Assembly (NCBI GenBank): GCA_041875495.1
Contig: CP112982.1
Location: forward strand, 992,001 to 1,056,000
DNA: 64,000 bases
Reading direction: 5' to 3'
Source of the DNA: Halomonas sp. CH40
Lineage (GTDB): Bacteria > Pseudomonadota > Gammaproteobacteria > Pseudomonadales > Halomonadaceae
Within the stretch, counting starts at the first letter, position 1. Each line of letters opens with the position of its first letter. Below, piece after piece: positions 18,403 to 29,200 of this stretch. The translations under genes were made by a program, and so were the position numbers. Below the pieces are notes generated by a model, which had not been told where the DNA came from, ran no database searches, and was given only the letters and a program-made list of their open reading frames with translations.

Positions 18403-19569
18403 TTATCGCTCACCCAGTGATTCACTTAGTGTCTTGATCACCGGTTTGGTCAAGTACTCAAGCACCGTGCGCTGGCCGGTCTTGATTTCCACGGTGGCGG
18501 TCATGCCCGGTTGAATATCCAGTTGCTGCGCTGGCGCGGCACTAAATGCGCGGCCATCGGTGCGTACCCGTACGCGGTAGTAGGGCGCCTGATCCTGTGA
18601 CTGTTCATCGGTAACAGTATCGGCACTGATAAACACCAGCTCGCCGCTGAGGTCACCGTAGATGGTGTAGTCATAGGCGTCTATCTTGATGGTGGCTGGA
18701 TAGCCGGTGGATAAAAAACCAATATCCCGAGGACTGACCTTAGCCTCAATCAGCAAGTTGTCTTCCAGCGGCACAATCTCCATGACCTCGTCACCAGCGC
18801 GGTAGACGCCGCCAATTGTGGTAATAGCGATGTTCTTGATTACCCCACGCATGGGCGAATAAATCTCGGTCTGTGCCAGCACGCTGCTCCGTTGGGCGAG
18901 CGTCTGGCGAGCGGATTCGAGCTGCTGTACCGTCTCTGAGAGTCGTGATTGACTTTCCTGACGGCGTTCATTACGCGCGGCTGAGATACTTGACCCCAGC
19001 TCCGCCACCTGACGTTCCAGGCGCAGTAACTCCGAGCGGCTGACATCGCCAGATTCAACCAGCGGCTCGTTCATTGCCATCTCTTCTTCGGCCAGTGCCT
19101 GCATCTGTTCCAGCCAGCGTAATTCTTCGGCCAATGCCTGGCGGCTGCTTTCCAACAGGGCTTGCTGGCTCTTGCGGATCTCGGCGTAGTCATCCAGCAG
19201 GGGTGTAAAAGTGATATCTGTTTCCAGAAGTTCAGCGCGAAGACGCGCGGATGTGGCCGAGAGACTGGCGACCTCGGCACGGGCTTCCAGGTAGTTGGCC
19301 TCGGCGCGGGTGCGGTCAATGCGAGCTAGCGGCTGACCTGGCGTGACGATATCGCCTTCCTTCACCAGCAGGGCTTCGAGTACGCCGCCGTCCTGAGTTT
19401 GCACCACTTGGGTGCGTGAACTAGAAATCACAGTGCCGGGCGCGCGGGTGACTTCATTTAGTTCAGCCCACCAGGCCCAACTGAAAAAAGCCGCTAATAC
19501 CAGCAGTACCCCCCAGATAACGCGTCGTGAACTACGGTGGTCTTGAAAAAGCGAACGGGATTGGCTCAT
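18403..19569 (-). CDS. Type I secretion membrane-fusion protein (HlyD family)
   Basis: This is the periplasmic adaptor that links the ABC exporter to the TolC-like pore for secretion of the giant adhesin. The 388-residue product has a short cytoplasmic N-terminus, one membrane helix at about residues 17-33 (VIWGVLLVLAAFFSWAWW), a lipoyl-like half motif (GGVLEALLVKEGDIV), a long coiled coil (about residues 90-220), and the C-terminal HlyD signature region YRVRVRTDGR to GMTATVEIKTG. It begins 16 bp after the ABC gene on the minus strand and is the last gene of the operon. The TnpB element ends just beyond it. Confidence 0.93.
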   Translation of the reverse strand: MSQSRSLFQDHRSSRRVIWGVLLVLAAFFSWAWWAELNEVTRAPGTVISSSRTQVVQTQDGGVLEALLVKEGDIVTPGQPLARIDRTRAEANYLEARAEVASLSATSARLRAELLETDITFTPLLDDYAEIRKSQQALLESSRQALAEELRWLEQMQALAEEEMAMNEPLVESGDVSRSELLRLERQVAELGSSISAARNERRQESQSRLSETVQQLESARQTLAQRSSVLAQTEIYSPMRGVIKNIAITTIGGVYRAGDEVMEIVPLEDNLLIEAKVSPRDIGFLSTGYPATIKIDAYDYTIYGDLSGELVFISADTVTDEQSQDQAPYYRVRVRTDGRAFSAAPAQQLDIQPGMTATVEIKTGQRTVLEYLTKPVIKTLSESLGER

Positions 19570-19585
19570 AAAGTGTCATTCTCAA

Positions 19586-21817
19586 TCATACGTAATGCGT
19601 TGTTTTCGCATCAGAAGGCTGGGTTGTGTGAGGCGTGGTGCTGGCCTTGGTAGTGGCAGGATTACTTGATGAAGCACGCTTTTGCTGCATTGCCGCGAGC
19701 ACTTTATCGCGCGGGCCATCGTACACACGCTGGCCTTTATCCAGCACGATAATACGCTCCACGTGCTTGAGCACAGCTGTTTTGTGCGTCACCACTACCA
19801 GCGAGGATTCCGGTGGAATTTCCTGGAAAAGATGCCGCATCACCCGGGCTTCCAGGGTGGCATCCATGGCAGCAGTGGGCTCGTCGAGCAGCATGATACG
19901 CGGTTTGAGCAGTAATAGCCGAGTCAGTCCTACTAGCTGGCGCTGGCCGCCGGAAAGCCCGCGCCCGCCTTCGGCAATGGGCAGTGCGAGCCCTTCGGGA
20001 TGGTTGGCAATCACCTGATCCAGGCCGGTAAGCTGGCAGGCTTGGAGCACCCGCGAATCGCTGGGCGTGGGCAGCGCCAGGGTCAGGTTATCGCGCAGGG
20101 TGCCGTTGAACAGACGAACATCCTGGGGCAGGTAGCCGATATGCTCGCGCAGAAACGCCGGGGCCAGGTGCTGCATGTCCATGTCATCCAGGTACACGCT
20201 GCCGGAGGTCGGCTTGTAAAGCCCGGAGAGCAGCTTGATCAGGGTAGATTTCCCTGAGCCGACTGCGCCGATCACCGCCACGCGCTCGCCGGGGGCGATA
20301 CGCAAATCTTCCAGCGAGAGCGCGGGGGCCGATTCATGAAAGTGAAACGCGGCCTTGGTAATACTCACTTCTCCCCGGCACTGTTCGGGCACCACCAGGC
20401 GGGCATCGTGGTCGCGGTCACTGGGCATCGCCATGATGTTATCCAGCGCCTCCAGGGCGATGCGTGCGTGGTTCCACTGCATTACCATCTGCGGTAGCTG
20501 GGAAATCGGCGTGAGCGCACGCCCAGCGATGATCGAGCAGGCGATCAGCGCGCCCATGGTCAGCAAGCCCTCAGTAATGGCAAACGCCCCTACCGCAATC
20601 ATGCCCACATAGTTGGCCTGTTGCACCGCCTGGCTCATATTGGTGGCGCGGGTGGAGAGCTTGCGCAGCTTCAGGTCACTCTGGGCGATAGTGGCAGTAA
20701 GCTCACGGTGGCGATCAGCCATCTTCCACTCACCGCCGGCGGCCTTCACCGACTCGATTCCGTCAATAGCTTCAATTAACAGGCCGTTCTTCTGGTTGGA
20801 TTCCTGCATATGTTCGGCGGTAATCGCCTTGATCTTGCGTAGAAAGAACAGGCTGGAAAGTAGCGCCACCGGAATCATCACCAGTGGCACCAACGCTACC
20901 GGCCCGCCAATCATCGCAATCACCCCGACAAAAAACAACGCCAGCGGCGCATCGGCCAGCAGGTAAAGTGTTGAAGACGTCATGAAGTTGCGCACGGATT
21001 CGAAGTGGCGGATTTGCGAAGCAAGGGTGCCCACGGTAGCCGGGCGCGCATCCATGCGGATATCCATTGCCTTACCGAAGAACACCTCCGAGAGCTCCAA
21101 GTCGATCTTCTTCGATGCAAGATCGACGATATAGGCGCGCGACTGCTTCATCAGAAACTCCAGCGCAATCGCCACTGCCACACCCACACTCAGCACCCAT
21201 AGGGTGGAAAACCCCTTGGTAGGCACCACGCGGTCATAGACCTGCATGGTGTAGAGCGCTGTGAACAGCCCCAGCAGGCTGATCACCACGCTGGCAATGA
21301 TGCCTTCAACAAAGACCCGCTTATGCTGGCCCAGCGCATAGCGAAACCACGCCTTGGCCGTTTGTGGGCGCGGTGCAGAGCGCGTGCTGCCATATTCCAG
21401 GGTAGGCGTCAGGTGTAGCAGCTGGCCCTTGGCGGCCTGCTCCGCGGTGAGCTCCGTGGCGTTGCCCTCACTATCCTCAGCGCTGAACACGCCATTGCTC
21501 TGGCGGCCACGGATCAGTAGCGCGTGCTCGTTATCTGCCGCTACCCACAGCAGGGGGTAGTCGCCGCGTTGCACCTTACGCAGTGCCAGTGGCGTTACAC
21601 CTCCTTCAGGGAAGCGAGCTTGCCACCTTTCACAGGCCTGTCTATCACGTGCCAAAGTGGCTAGTTCAGCGCCGTCGCGGCCATGTTCAAGCAATTCGAA
21701 GCGAAATGCTGGCACAGCCTCGCCTTGTAGAGCGGCAAGCCGAGATAGCAGCTTGGCCAGAGTCACGTTAAAAGTGGCACTCTGCGAAGACAGTGCAGCA
21801 GTGTCAGCGTCATTCAT
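19586..21817 (-). CDS. Type I secretion ABC transporter (LapB/RtxB type)
   Basis: The 743-residue protein has an N-terminal C39-like domain (about residues 20-150), which lacks the catalytic Cys and so binds rather than cleaves substrate, a six-helix membrane domain (about 165-460), and an ATPase domain with Walker A GAVGSGKST near residue 520, signature LSGGQRQ and Walker B IMLLDEP. This is the pattern of exporters for RTX adhesins. Its start overlaps the end of the outer-membrane gene by 8 bp, so the two are coupled. It has an unusual Ser/Thr/Ala-rich C-terminal tail. Confidence 0.95.
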   Translation of the reverse strand: MNDADTAALSSQSATFNVTLAKLLSRLAALQGEAVPAFRFELLEHGRDGAELATLARDRQACERWQARFPEGGVTPLALRKVQRGDYPLLWVAADNEHALLIRGRQSNGVFSAEDSEGNATELTAEQAAKGQLLHLTPTLEYGSTRSAPRPQTAKAWFRYALGQHKRVFVEGIIASVVISLLGLFTALYTMQVYDRVVPTKGFSTLWVLSVGVAVAIALEFLMKQSRAYIVDLASKKIDLELSEVFFGKAMDIRMDARPATVGTLASQIRHFESVRNFMTSSTLYLLADAPLALFFVGVIAMIGGPVALVPLVMIPVALLSSLFFLRKIKAITAEHMQESNQKNGLLIEAIDGIESVKAAGGEWKMADRHRELTATIAQSDLKLRKLSTRATNMSQAVQQANYVGMIAVGAFAITEGLLTMGALIACSIIAGRALTPISQLPQMVMQWNHARIALEALDNIMAMPSDRDHDARLVVPEQCRGEVSITKAAFHFHESAPALSLEDLRIAPGERVAVIGAVGSGKSTLIKLLSGLYKPTSGSVYLDDMDMQHLAPAFLREHIGYLPQDVRLFNGTLRDNLTLALPTPSDSRVLQACQLTGLDQVIANHPEGLALPIAEGGRGLSGGQRQLVGLTRLLLLKPRIMLLDEPTAAMDATLEARVMRHLFQEIPPESSLVVVTHKTAVLKHVERIIVLDKGQRVYDGPRDKVLAAMQQKRASSSNPATTKASTTPHTTQPSDAKTTHYV

Positions 21818-23126
21818 TTAGGGTCGTGCTCCTCATTAAAGGGCGAAAGGCACCGGTCAGTGCCTGTAGGCGGAACTTGGCCAGCAACAGAGGCATCTCG
21901 ATATCGGTTTTCAGGTAGTAGGCTTGGGCTTTCTCGCCTTGGGCGTTGAGCACATCAAGCCAGCTTTTCTTGCCCACGCGAAATTGGCGCAGGTAAGACG
22001 CCACCATGGCCTCGGAGCCTTCGACAATGGCCTGCATGGGGCCACGCTGAGTATCAAGCGCCTCAATCTCAGCCCAGAGCGATTCTACCTGCTGACGTAG
22101 TGCCCGGGCCTGGTCATCCAGGGCATCCTGCGTGGCCGCCCGGCGAGCGCTGGCGGCACTCACGGTGGCACGGCTGGAAAGCCCGGCGCCGCTCTCGACG
22201 TTCAGGGTCAGATAGACCTCGCCTTCATCGCCGCGCAGGTTTTCGCGGTCATTCAGGGTCTGACGATATCCGAGTGCCAGGGTGGGTAGCGTTTGTGCCC
22301 GTGCCAGAGTGATATCCGCTGAGCTTTGCTCACGAGTAGCGGCCAGCCGCGCGCGCTCCGGGGAGAGGCGCAGGGCGGCTTCCATCAGCGCCTCCAGCGG
22401 CTGCTCTATCAGCGCAATATCCGCCGGAGGTGTGAGAATGGTAAGCGGGCGCCCCAACGAACGGGCCAGCGCTGTGCGCGCCTCAGCCAGCTGGCGCTGA
22501 GTCTGGATACGCTGAGTGGTCGCGCGCTGCAATCGCGACGCGGCCAGCACGGCATCAGAGGCGGGGCTGATCTCTGCCGCTACGCGGCGCTCAATCATTT
22601 CCAGCAGGCGCTGATGCTCGGTTTCATTATCCTGAGCTACCGCCAGGCGGTCGGTCAGGCGCAGGGTCTCGAAAAATGCCTCGCCGGTGGCCAGCAGCAC
22701 CTCGCGCTGGGCCTGGGCCAAGGCCGCTTCGGCTACCTGCTCGCCAGCGGCGGTACGATCAATCTGCCCGCTGAGACGGCCACCGGCCCACAGCGGTTGT
22801 TCAACCCGGGCGGTGAGCGCTACGCCATCGTCCAGCGCCTCGCTTTCCAACCCCGCGGTGGGGAAGCGCCCCCACTCGGCGGCATCACGCTCGAAGCCAG
22901 CGGCTTCACGCTCGCCCTGGCGCTGGCGCACCTGGGGGTGGCGCGCCAGTGCCTCCTGCAGCGTGGCGGCTAAATTAGAGCCCGGCGCGGCAATGATCGG
23001 GCTTGCCGCTAAGTGGGCCTGGGCGTGCGCCTGGGGCGCGGCAAGCCAAAGCCCTATGGCCAAACCTCCCGCACCTAATAACAGTGTGCCGCACCCGAAG
23101 GCGCGGCGAAGAGAAAACCACAACAC
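21810..23126 (-). CDS. TolC-family outer-membrane channel of the type I system
   Basis: The product is a TolC/LapE-like outer-membrane channel protein of about 438 residues. After a signal peptide (helix GCGTLLLGAGGLAIGLWLA, cleavage near AHAQA) come the two outer-membrane-efflux repeats, with LQEALARHPQVRQRQGE and SPERARLAATREQSSADI as the matching helices. I chose GTG 23126 (MLWFSLRRAFG) because it gives a clean signal peptide and has CGAGG 6 bases upstream; a longer frame reaches 23240 but adds residues unlike a signal peptide. It lies between the adhesin and the ABC gene. Confidence 0.9.
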   Translation of the reverse strand: MLWFSLRRAFGCGTLLLGAGGLAIGLWLAAPQAHAQAHLAASPIIAAPGSNLAATLQEALARHPQVRQRQGEREAAGFERDAAEWGRFPTAGLESEALDDGVALTARVEQPLWAGGRLSGQIDRTAAGEQVAEAALAQAQREVLLATGEAFFETLRLTDRLAVAQDNETEHQRLLEMIERRVAAEISPASDAVLAASRLQRATTQRIQTQRQLAEARTALARSLGRPLTILTPPADIALIEQPLEALMEAALRLSPERARLAATREQSSADITLARAQTLPTLALGYRQTLNDRENLRGDEGEVYLTLNVESGAGLSSRATVSAASARRAATQDALDDQARALRQQVESLWAEIEALDTQRGPMQAIVEGSEAMVASYLRQFRVGKKSWLDVLNAQGEKAQAYYLKTDIEMPLLLAKFRLQALTGAFRPLMRSTTLNE

Positions 23127-23138
23127 AGATAACCTCGT

Positions 23139-23159
23139 TGGCGGCCAGAGTGGCCGCCA
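23139..23159 (-). promoter_or_regulatory. Stem-loop between adhesin and tolC-like gene
   Basis: The 9-bp perfect stem TGGCGGCCA/TGGCCGCCA with a 3-base loop lies 1-2 bases before the ribosome-binding site of the TolC-like gene on the minus strand. No U-run follows, so it is more likely an RNA-processing or attenuation structure than a terminator. Confidence 0.45.
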
Positions 23160-23269
23160 TTGGTGTGTTTGATTGTTGATCGGATGATCGTATGCGCAGA
23201 AAGCCTTTAACGGCGCAGGCAGGGCAGGGTAACCGCCCAACCTGCGCTCGTTCAGGTGCTTAGCTGTAC

Positions 23270-26200
23270 TTAGGCATAGATAGGGCCTTGTGCTTCAGGC
23301 AGCCAGTTGCTGCTACCGAAGTCGTCATCCCCCAGCGTGTGCAGCAGCGCCAGCTGGTTGAGCTCGCTGCCCTCGATGGTGGCATCGTCACTGCTGGACT
23401 GGGTATGCGCCCAGATCGCCGTCTGGCTGGCATCGTCGGAGGCGGTGACCGCAAACAGCGTGGTATTCAGCTCGCCGTTGTCATCGCTACCGAGCTGGGC
23501 GTCCGGGAGGCTAAACAGCTCGTTGAGCAGCGTGGCCACCGCTTCAGCGTCGCCCAGTTCTGCGGCCGCGACTGAAGCACTCGTCGGAGTAGATAGCGTA
23601 CTGGCAAGGCTTACCTCAGGGAATACGATCGCATTCTGGTTGGCATTGCTGGAAACGCTGGCAAACTCCGTGGTGCTAAGATCCAGAGAGTTGTACTCAC
23701 TAATAGCGCTAACGTCGCCTTCCACGGTGGATTCCAGCAGTGCCCCTTCCAGCTGAATCACATCCTGGCCGAGCTGGAAGTTGTGCACCACGTCCGGCGC
23801 CTCGTTGCCCAACGCCACCACCGTGACCTGCGCTTCACCTTCGCCATCGCCCCAGTCGAAGGGCGCAAAGCCTTTATCGTCCTGGGCGATCGCATCATCG
23901 CTGACGGCGTCTTCCGTGGCGTTTTCGCCGGCGATGCCGGCATCACCGTCTGTGCTGCCATCGGCGATATTGATGCGGCCGTTCAGTTCCTCGTCATCGC
24001 GGCTTTCGTAGGTGCCGTCATCATTATCATCCGTGCCGCCGGAGAGGTAGGTGGTCTCCAGGCCATCATCCACGTACTGGCCCGGGTCGGAGCCGAAGAG
24101 GTCGCTATCGCCCTCGGTAGTGCCATTTTCGTTTGTGGCGGGTGAGTCGTTTTTGGCGTCATAGCCGCTATCTGGATTGGTGACGGTCTGGTTAACGCCC
24201 TCTTCGCCGGTTGCCGCGGGGTCGCCGTTGAGGGCGGCGTTACCGTTCTCACTGCTGGCTAGCCCGTTAATGCCAAGCTCGCCCGCGGTCTGGGTGTAGC
24301 CGTTTTCCGGGTTGGTGAAGGTCTGGGTCGCGCCTTCGCCTTCACCGGTCAGGGCTGTGTCACCGGCCAGGGTTGGGTCGGTGTTGGCGCCGCTCGCGTT
24401 ATCGCTAACAGTGTCACCGGGGTTGGTCCAGCGTTGGTCTTGCGTGCCACCGGGGGCAATGCCCTGGCGCAGCTGGTCGTTGATATCTAGCGTGCCAGCA
24501 AACTCATTCGCTGGTGCGGGCATGAGCGTATTGCCGTTGGTATCGGTGAAGGTGTAATCATTCGCCATGGCCGCCTCGCTGCCACCATCGCCTTCGCTCT
24601 CGCTGTAGCTCAGCACGCCCGGCGCACGGCCGGTCGCGGCGCTGCCTTCGCCGGTTTCATCGTTGATGGTGGCGGTATCGTCACCGTCGATGAAGGTGAG
24701 GTCGCCCGCTTGAGGTTCTCTAATTAGATAAAAACCATCAGCGATCGTGTCATTGATGCGTACTTTGATTTCTTGCTCACTGACATCGCCCAGTACATCG
24801 GCACCGTTACGAGTCGCGGTCAGATTCAGCGGTGTGAAACCAAACTCTTCCGCACTGATCGTGGCAGTGGCGACGTTGCTGTGATTGTCGTCAAGATCCT
24901 GCTTAAGGCCTTCTACAATGGCACTGAGCAGCGTCTCGCTCGCTTCGTTGTCTGTCACGGTGTAGCTCAAGGTGACATCACCGAGTGTAAGCGTAATGGT
25001 ATCCTCAGCTACAAGGTTATTAAATCCGCTGTCATCAAAAAGTACTGATACTTTTTGCGCGCTGCTCTTCTCGGGATCTTCCACCTCATAGCTGAAGCTG
25101 CCTACGTTCAGGGGGTCTTCGCCTGAATCTTTGGCATTCACCAGTAGGCGGTCACCGCTGATGGTAACGGCGTCATCGCCTTCGGCGAGTACATCCACGA
25201 TTGCCTGTGCCTGAGTGGCTCCATTGCTGCCATCGCGGGCATTCAAAATGGCCTGCTTGAGGTTGGTAAGGGTTTCGGCCTTGTCAGCGCCGGAGTCGGC
25301 GCTGATGGTGGTACCGTCGATTTCCAGGCTTACTTGGGCACGGTTGTCCTCGGCATCCATGCGGTCATCCTCAAATGCCACACTGCTGACATCCACCTCG
25401 GTGACCTGGCGCACACCCTCAACACTCAGGCTGGCTTCGGTGATATTGATAGCGCCGTAGCCATTGGTGGCTTCAGCAGCCGTGAAGGTGACCGCGTAGG
25501 GCACACCATCCTCGCCACCGGAAAGCGTGGCATCGCCGATTTTCTGAATCAAGGATTTGCCAACATCACCCTCGAATTCAGTTTTAGTGCTTAGTAGCTG
25601 GTTATCTTGATCCGTATCTACCAACTCCATGGAAAAAACCACAACCTCAAATGGCTCGTTGCTTTCCTGTTTTATGATGAGTTCATTACTGGTCTCATCA
25701 ATTGTGATCGTCAGGTCCGTGTTGTTTTCAACGTCTGTCTTAAGCCGTGACAGTGTTGGAGCACTGTCAGAACTGCTCTTAAATTGTCGTGGGAGACTGT
25801 TTTCGTCTTTAGGTGGCAAAGTAAAGGTACCCAGCCAGTTCGAGTTACCATCAATATCAACGACATCGTCATTTTCATCCTTGAATTGCAGCCGCAGCAC
25901 AGGCTCTGGATTCAGCAAGGTGTCGATTTCATTGTTGAGAGCATCCAGCGTGCCTGCGGCGTTACTATCGATCATATCAACGCTGATCTCTTCACCATTC
26001 ACCGTCAGGCCAAGGGTGCCGCCGCCGAAGTAATCGGCATCATCGCTGGAGAAGTTGACCGAGGCTTGTTGCGTCTGCTCTTCGACGCTGAGCGTGGCGT
26101 CGGTTACATCAAAGGTATTGACCCCACCTTCGGCGGCAGTGAAGGTAAGCTTGCCGTCTTGCTGGGCGACGGACTCGATAATGACGGAGAGATCGCCCTC

Positions 26201-29200
26201 CGTGCCTAATTGGGCGTTGATGGCATCAAGCAGGTTGTCGAGGGCTGTTTCTGCAGAAGTGGCAAAAGTAGTGTTCGCTTCGAAAAAGAAACTGTCCAAT
26301 GCCTGTTTTTCATCAAGGGTACCAATCAAACCAGCAGTGGCAACAAATGAAGCTTGGGGGATACCTTCTTTAAAGGAAACCTCAAAACCTGGGTTGGTGT
26401 CGTCGTTGTATTTCTTCGTGGAAACGCTAGTAACCTCGTCCAGGCTTTCAATCCATCCAGCCAAAATGTGGGCATAAGGGCTACTGCCGCCAGTTGTGAT
26501 GGAGGTATTGATATTACCTAGATATTGATCAAAATCCTCTCGGCCATAGATTTTTTCTCCAATCTTGAGCTCAAAGGCAAGTGTGTCTTCTGTATCACCG
26601 TCAAAGAGGTAAACATTTTTTAAATCATCTGCTTCGATATTGGCTACAATATTGAGCGGTTCAGCTGTGGGTGTTGTAGGCGCCATAGCCGCCTTGACGG
26701 TAACAGGCGCGCCTGGGCCATTTTCACCCTGCGGCGTAATCATTACTGCCAGCTCGCCATCTGCATAGTAATCAGCATCATCGGTGCTGAACTCCGCCGT
26801 GGCAATCTGCTTGACGCCCTGGTAGTCCAGCGACACGTCACTGACTTCGAACAGATCCTGGCCCTTGTCCTTCGAGGTCAGAATGATCTCGCCGTCATCG
26901 TTCAGAGTCGCGCCTTCGAGGAGGGTAGAAAGAACATCATTGGGTTCTGATGCGAAAGTTTCATCGCTACCTTGCTCATCCAAAATTGTATTTAATGTAT
27001 CTGGTTGGTCGCCCACCTTGAGACTGAATGTTAAGTTGCTACCGCTTCCAACCAGCTCGTTTGTCAGTACAAAATTTCCTGAATCATCGATCTGCGCCGT
27101 CACTCCGTCAGGCAGGCCTAAGTCATTCAGATAACTGACCAGATCATTTACTCCTAAAAAGTCATCTTTAGCTGCAACAGATGATTCGAGATCAAAGCCA
27201 TTCAGGTCAACCTGAAGAGAATTCTTTGAATTTCCTTCCAGAACAAAACTTTTTTCCTCACCGTCAACAGACCAGGAAATATTAAGTACCTCCGACAAAC
27301 CACCAGTTGTCGATCCTCCAATACGAGAGACGTCTTGCAGATCAAATGCACCGGTTCCGAAAACGTCTTCAAATTCACTCTGTTTGATAACAATCTTTGG
27401 CGACTCGGCTTCTGCGACTACGCCGGTAATCTGCTTGTTGATCTCATCAACCAGGGCCTGGGAAGTGGCAGCGGCGGGGTCAGCTGAAACAAAAGAGTTA
27501 AGGGAAGCACCTTGTGATAATTCAACTGTGTCTTTTCCGTTGGATGCAGACAAAACATGACCACCGAAAGAAAGAGTATCGCTGAATTGTATGAGCTGAA
27601 AAGTGACACCCTCCGAAAAACTAGATATTAACTCAGGCGAAACCAGTAACTCTACAACACCATCTTTGAACTCATAAGACTCTATGCTATTAGTATCCTT
27701 AAGGTCATCAAGGTATTCCTCAAGTGTATCAGCAGAGCTAACTAAAACATCTTCCCGTTTACTTTCCGCAGAATTGAAGGTGGTTCGGCCAGGATTGTCT
27801 GCCTGCATGTTCAAAGCAAGCGGTTCGCTATCTTTACCCGCGAGCGTTAGCACCAACGGAGGTGGAACAAGCCCCGTCATATCAACCGACACCGTGGTTT
27901 CCCGAGCCGCCACTCCACTCAAAGTGGCATTGGCATCCGCCTCTTCCTTGATGGTCACATACGCTTTGCCGCCTTCGTAGTAGACCGGTGCGCCTTCGAT
28001 CCCGGTATCGGTCAGGTCAGTGCCGTCGCTAAGCTGGGTGTAGTTCTCGGTCGTGTCGAGGGAGAAGGTGGCTTTCTGCTTCACGCCCTGGTAATCGAGG
28101 GTGACATCGCTGATTTCGAAGGTCTGCTTGCCCGGCTCGGCGGCGGTGAGGGTGACGGTGCCGTCGTCCAGTGAGGCGCCTTCGAGCACAAAATCTTTCC
28201 CTACTCCATTACGGAAAGTAGCTCCTTCAGGCGTTTCGATCCGAAAAGTAAGGTACTGGTTAGCACCCTTCTCAAGGGAAGAAAGCACAAGGTCTCCGTC
28301 TTCATTAGTGCCCGCTTCAAAGTTGGGGATGCCAACTGAGTTCAGAAAATCGACTAAACCCTTAACACCCGTAAACTGGTCAGGAACTGAGCCTTCGAAT
28401 TCAATGGAACCCGAAGTATCAACGGTATACGAACCATCAGTTAGTGTCACTTGGAAGAAATCAGTTGTGAAATAACCGTCTTCTGGATCAAGTAAGGCAA
28501 CAGAGAGACTGTTTAAATAACTGGACGCAGGCTGGGAGAGTTCTATACCACCACTATCTGCTGTTACACCCTCACCAAAGATGCTCTCGAAGTCTTCAGC
28601 TTTAATTACTACTTGTGCTGGGGTTCCCTCAGCCAGTTTGTTGATCTCATCAACCAGGGCTTGGGACGTCATTTCGTCTGAACTTAAGACATCCTGCCCG
28701 ACAAAGGCGGTGGGACTGTCATCGTTGAACCTAACCTTACCGTTAGGTGGCACGATGCTGACACCAAATTCCGGTTTAATCAGCAGTACGGCACCCGTGA
28801 TGTCAGCACTGGCAATGCCCGGCTGTTCTTCAAAGAATTCGGCCATACCTGCGAGCGTTTGCGGCTTGTCACTCACAGAAAAAGCCGCATTGGTGATATT
28901 GGCATCGCTACCATCAGCGAGGGTTACCTGCCATGCACCGATATTGGTGATCTTCGCATCAGGGGCTATTTTGCTTGTATCAACGCGAACACTTTCAGGT
29001 TGCATCTCCGCTGATACAGTAATCGGATCGCCACCATCGGTTGGGGTGATGGTTACATACGCCTTGCCGCCATTGAAATAGACCTCGGCGCCGTCTACCC
29101 AGGTACCATCGCTGAGTTGATCGTACTGCTCTGCATTTTCCAGGGAGAAGGTGGCCTGCTGCGCCTCGCCGGGGAAGGAGAGGGCCGCGGTGGCTTCCAG

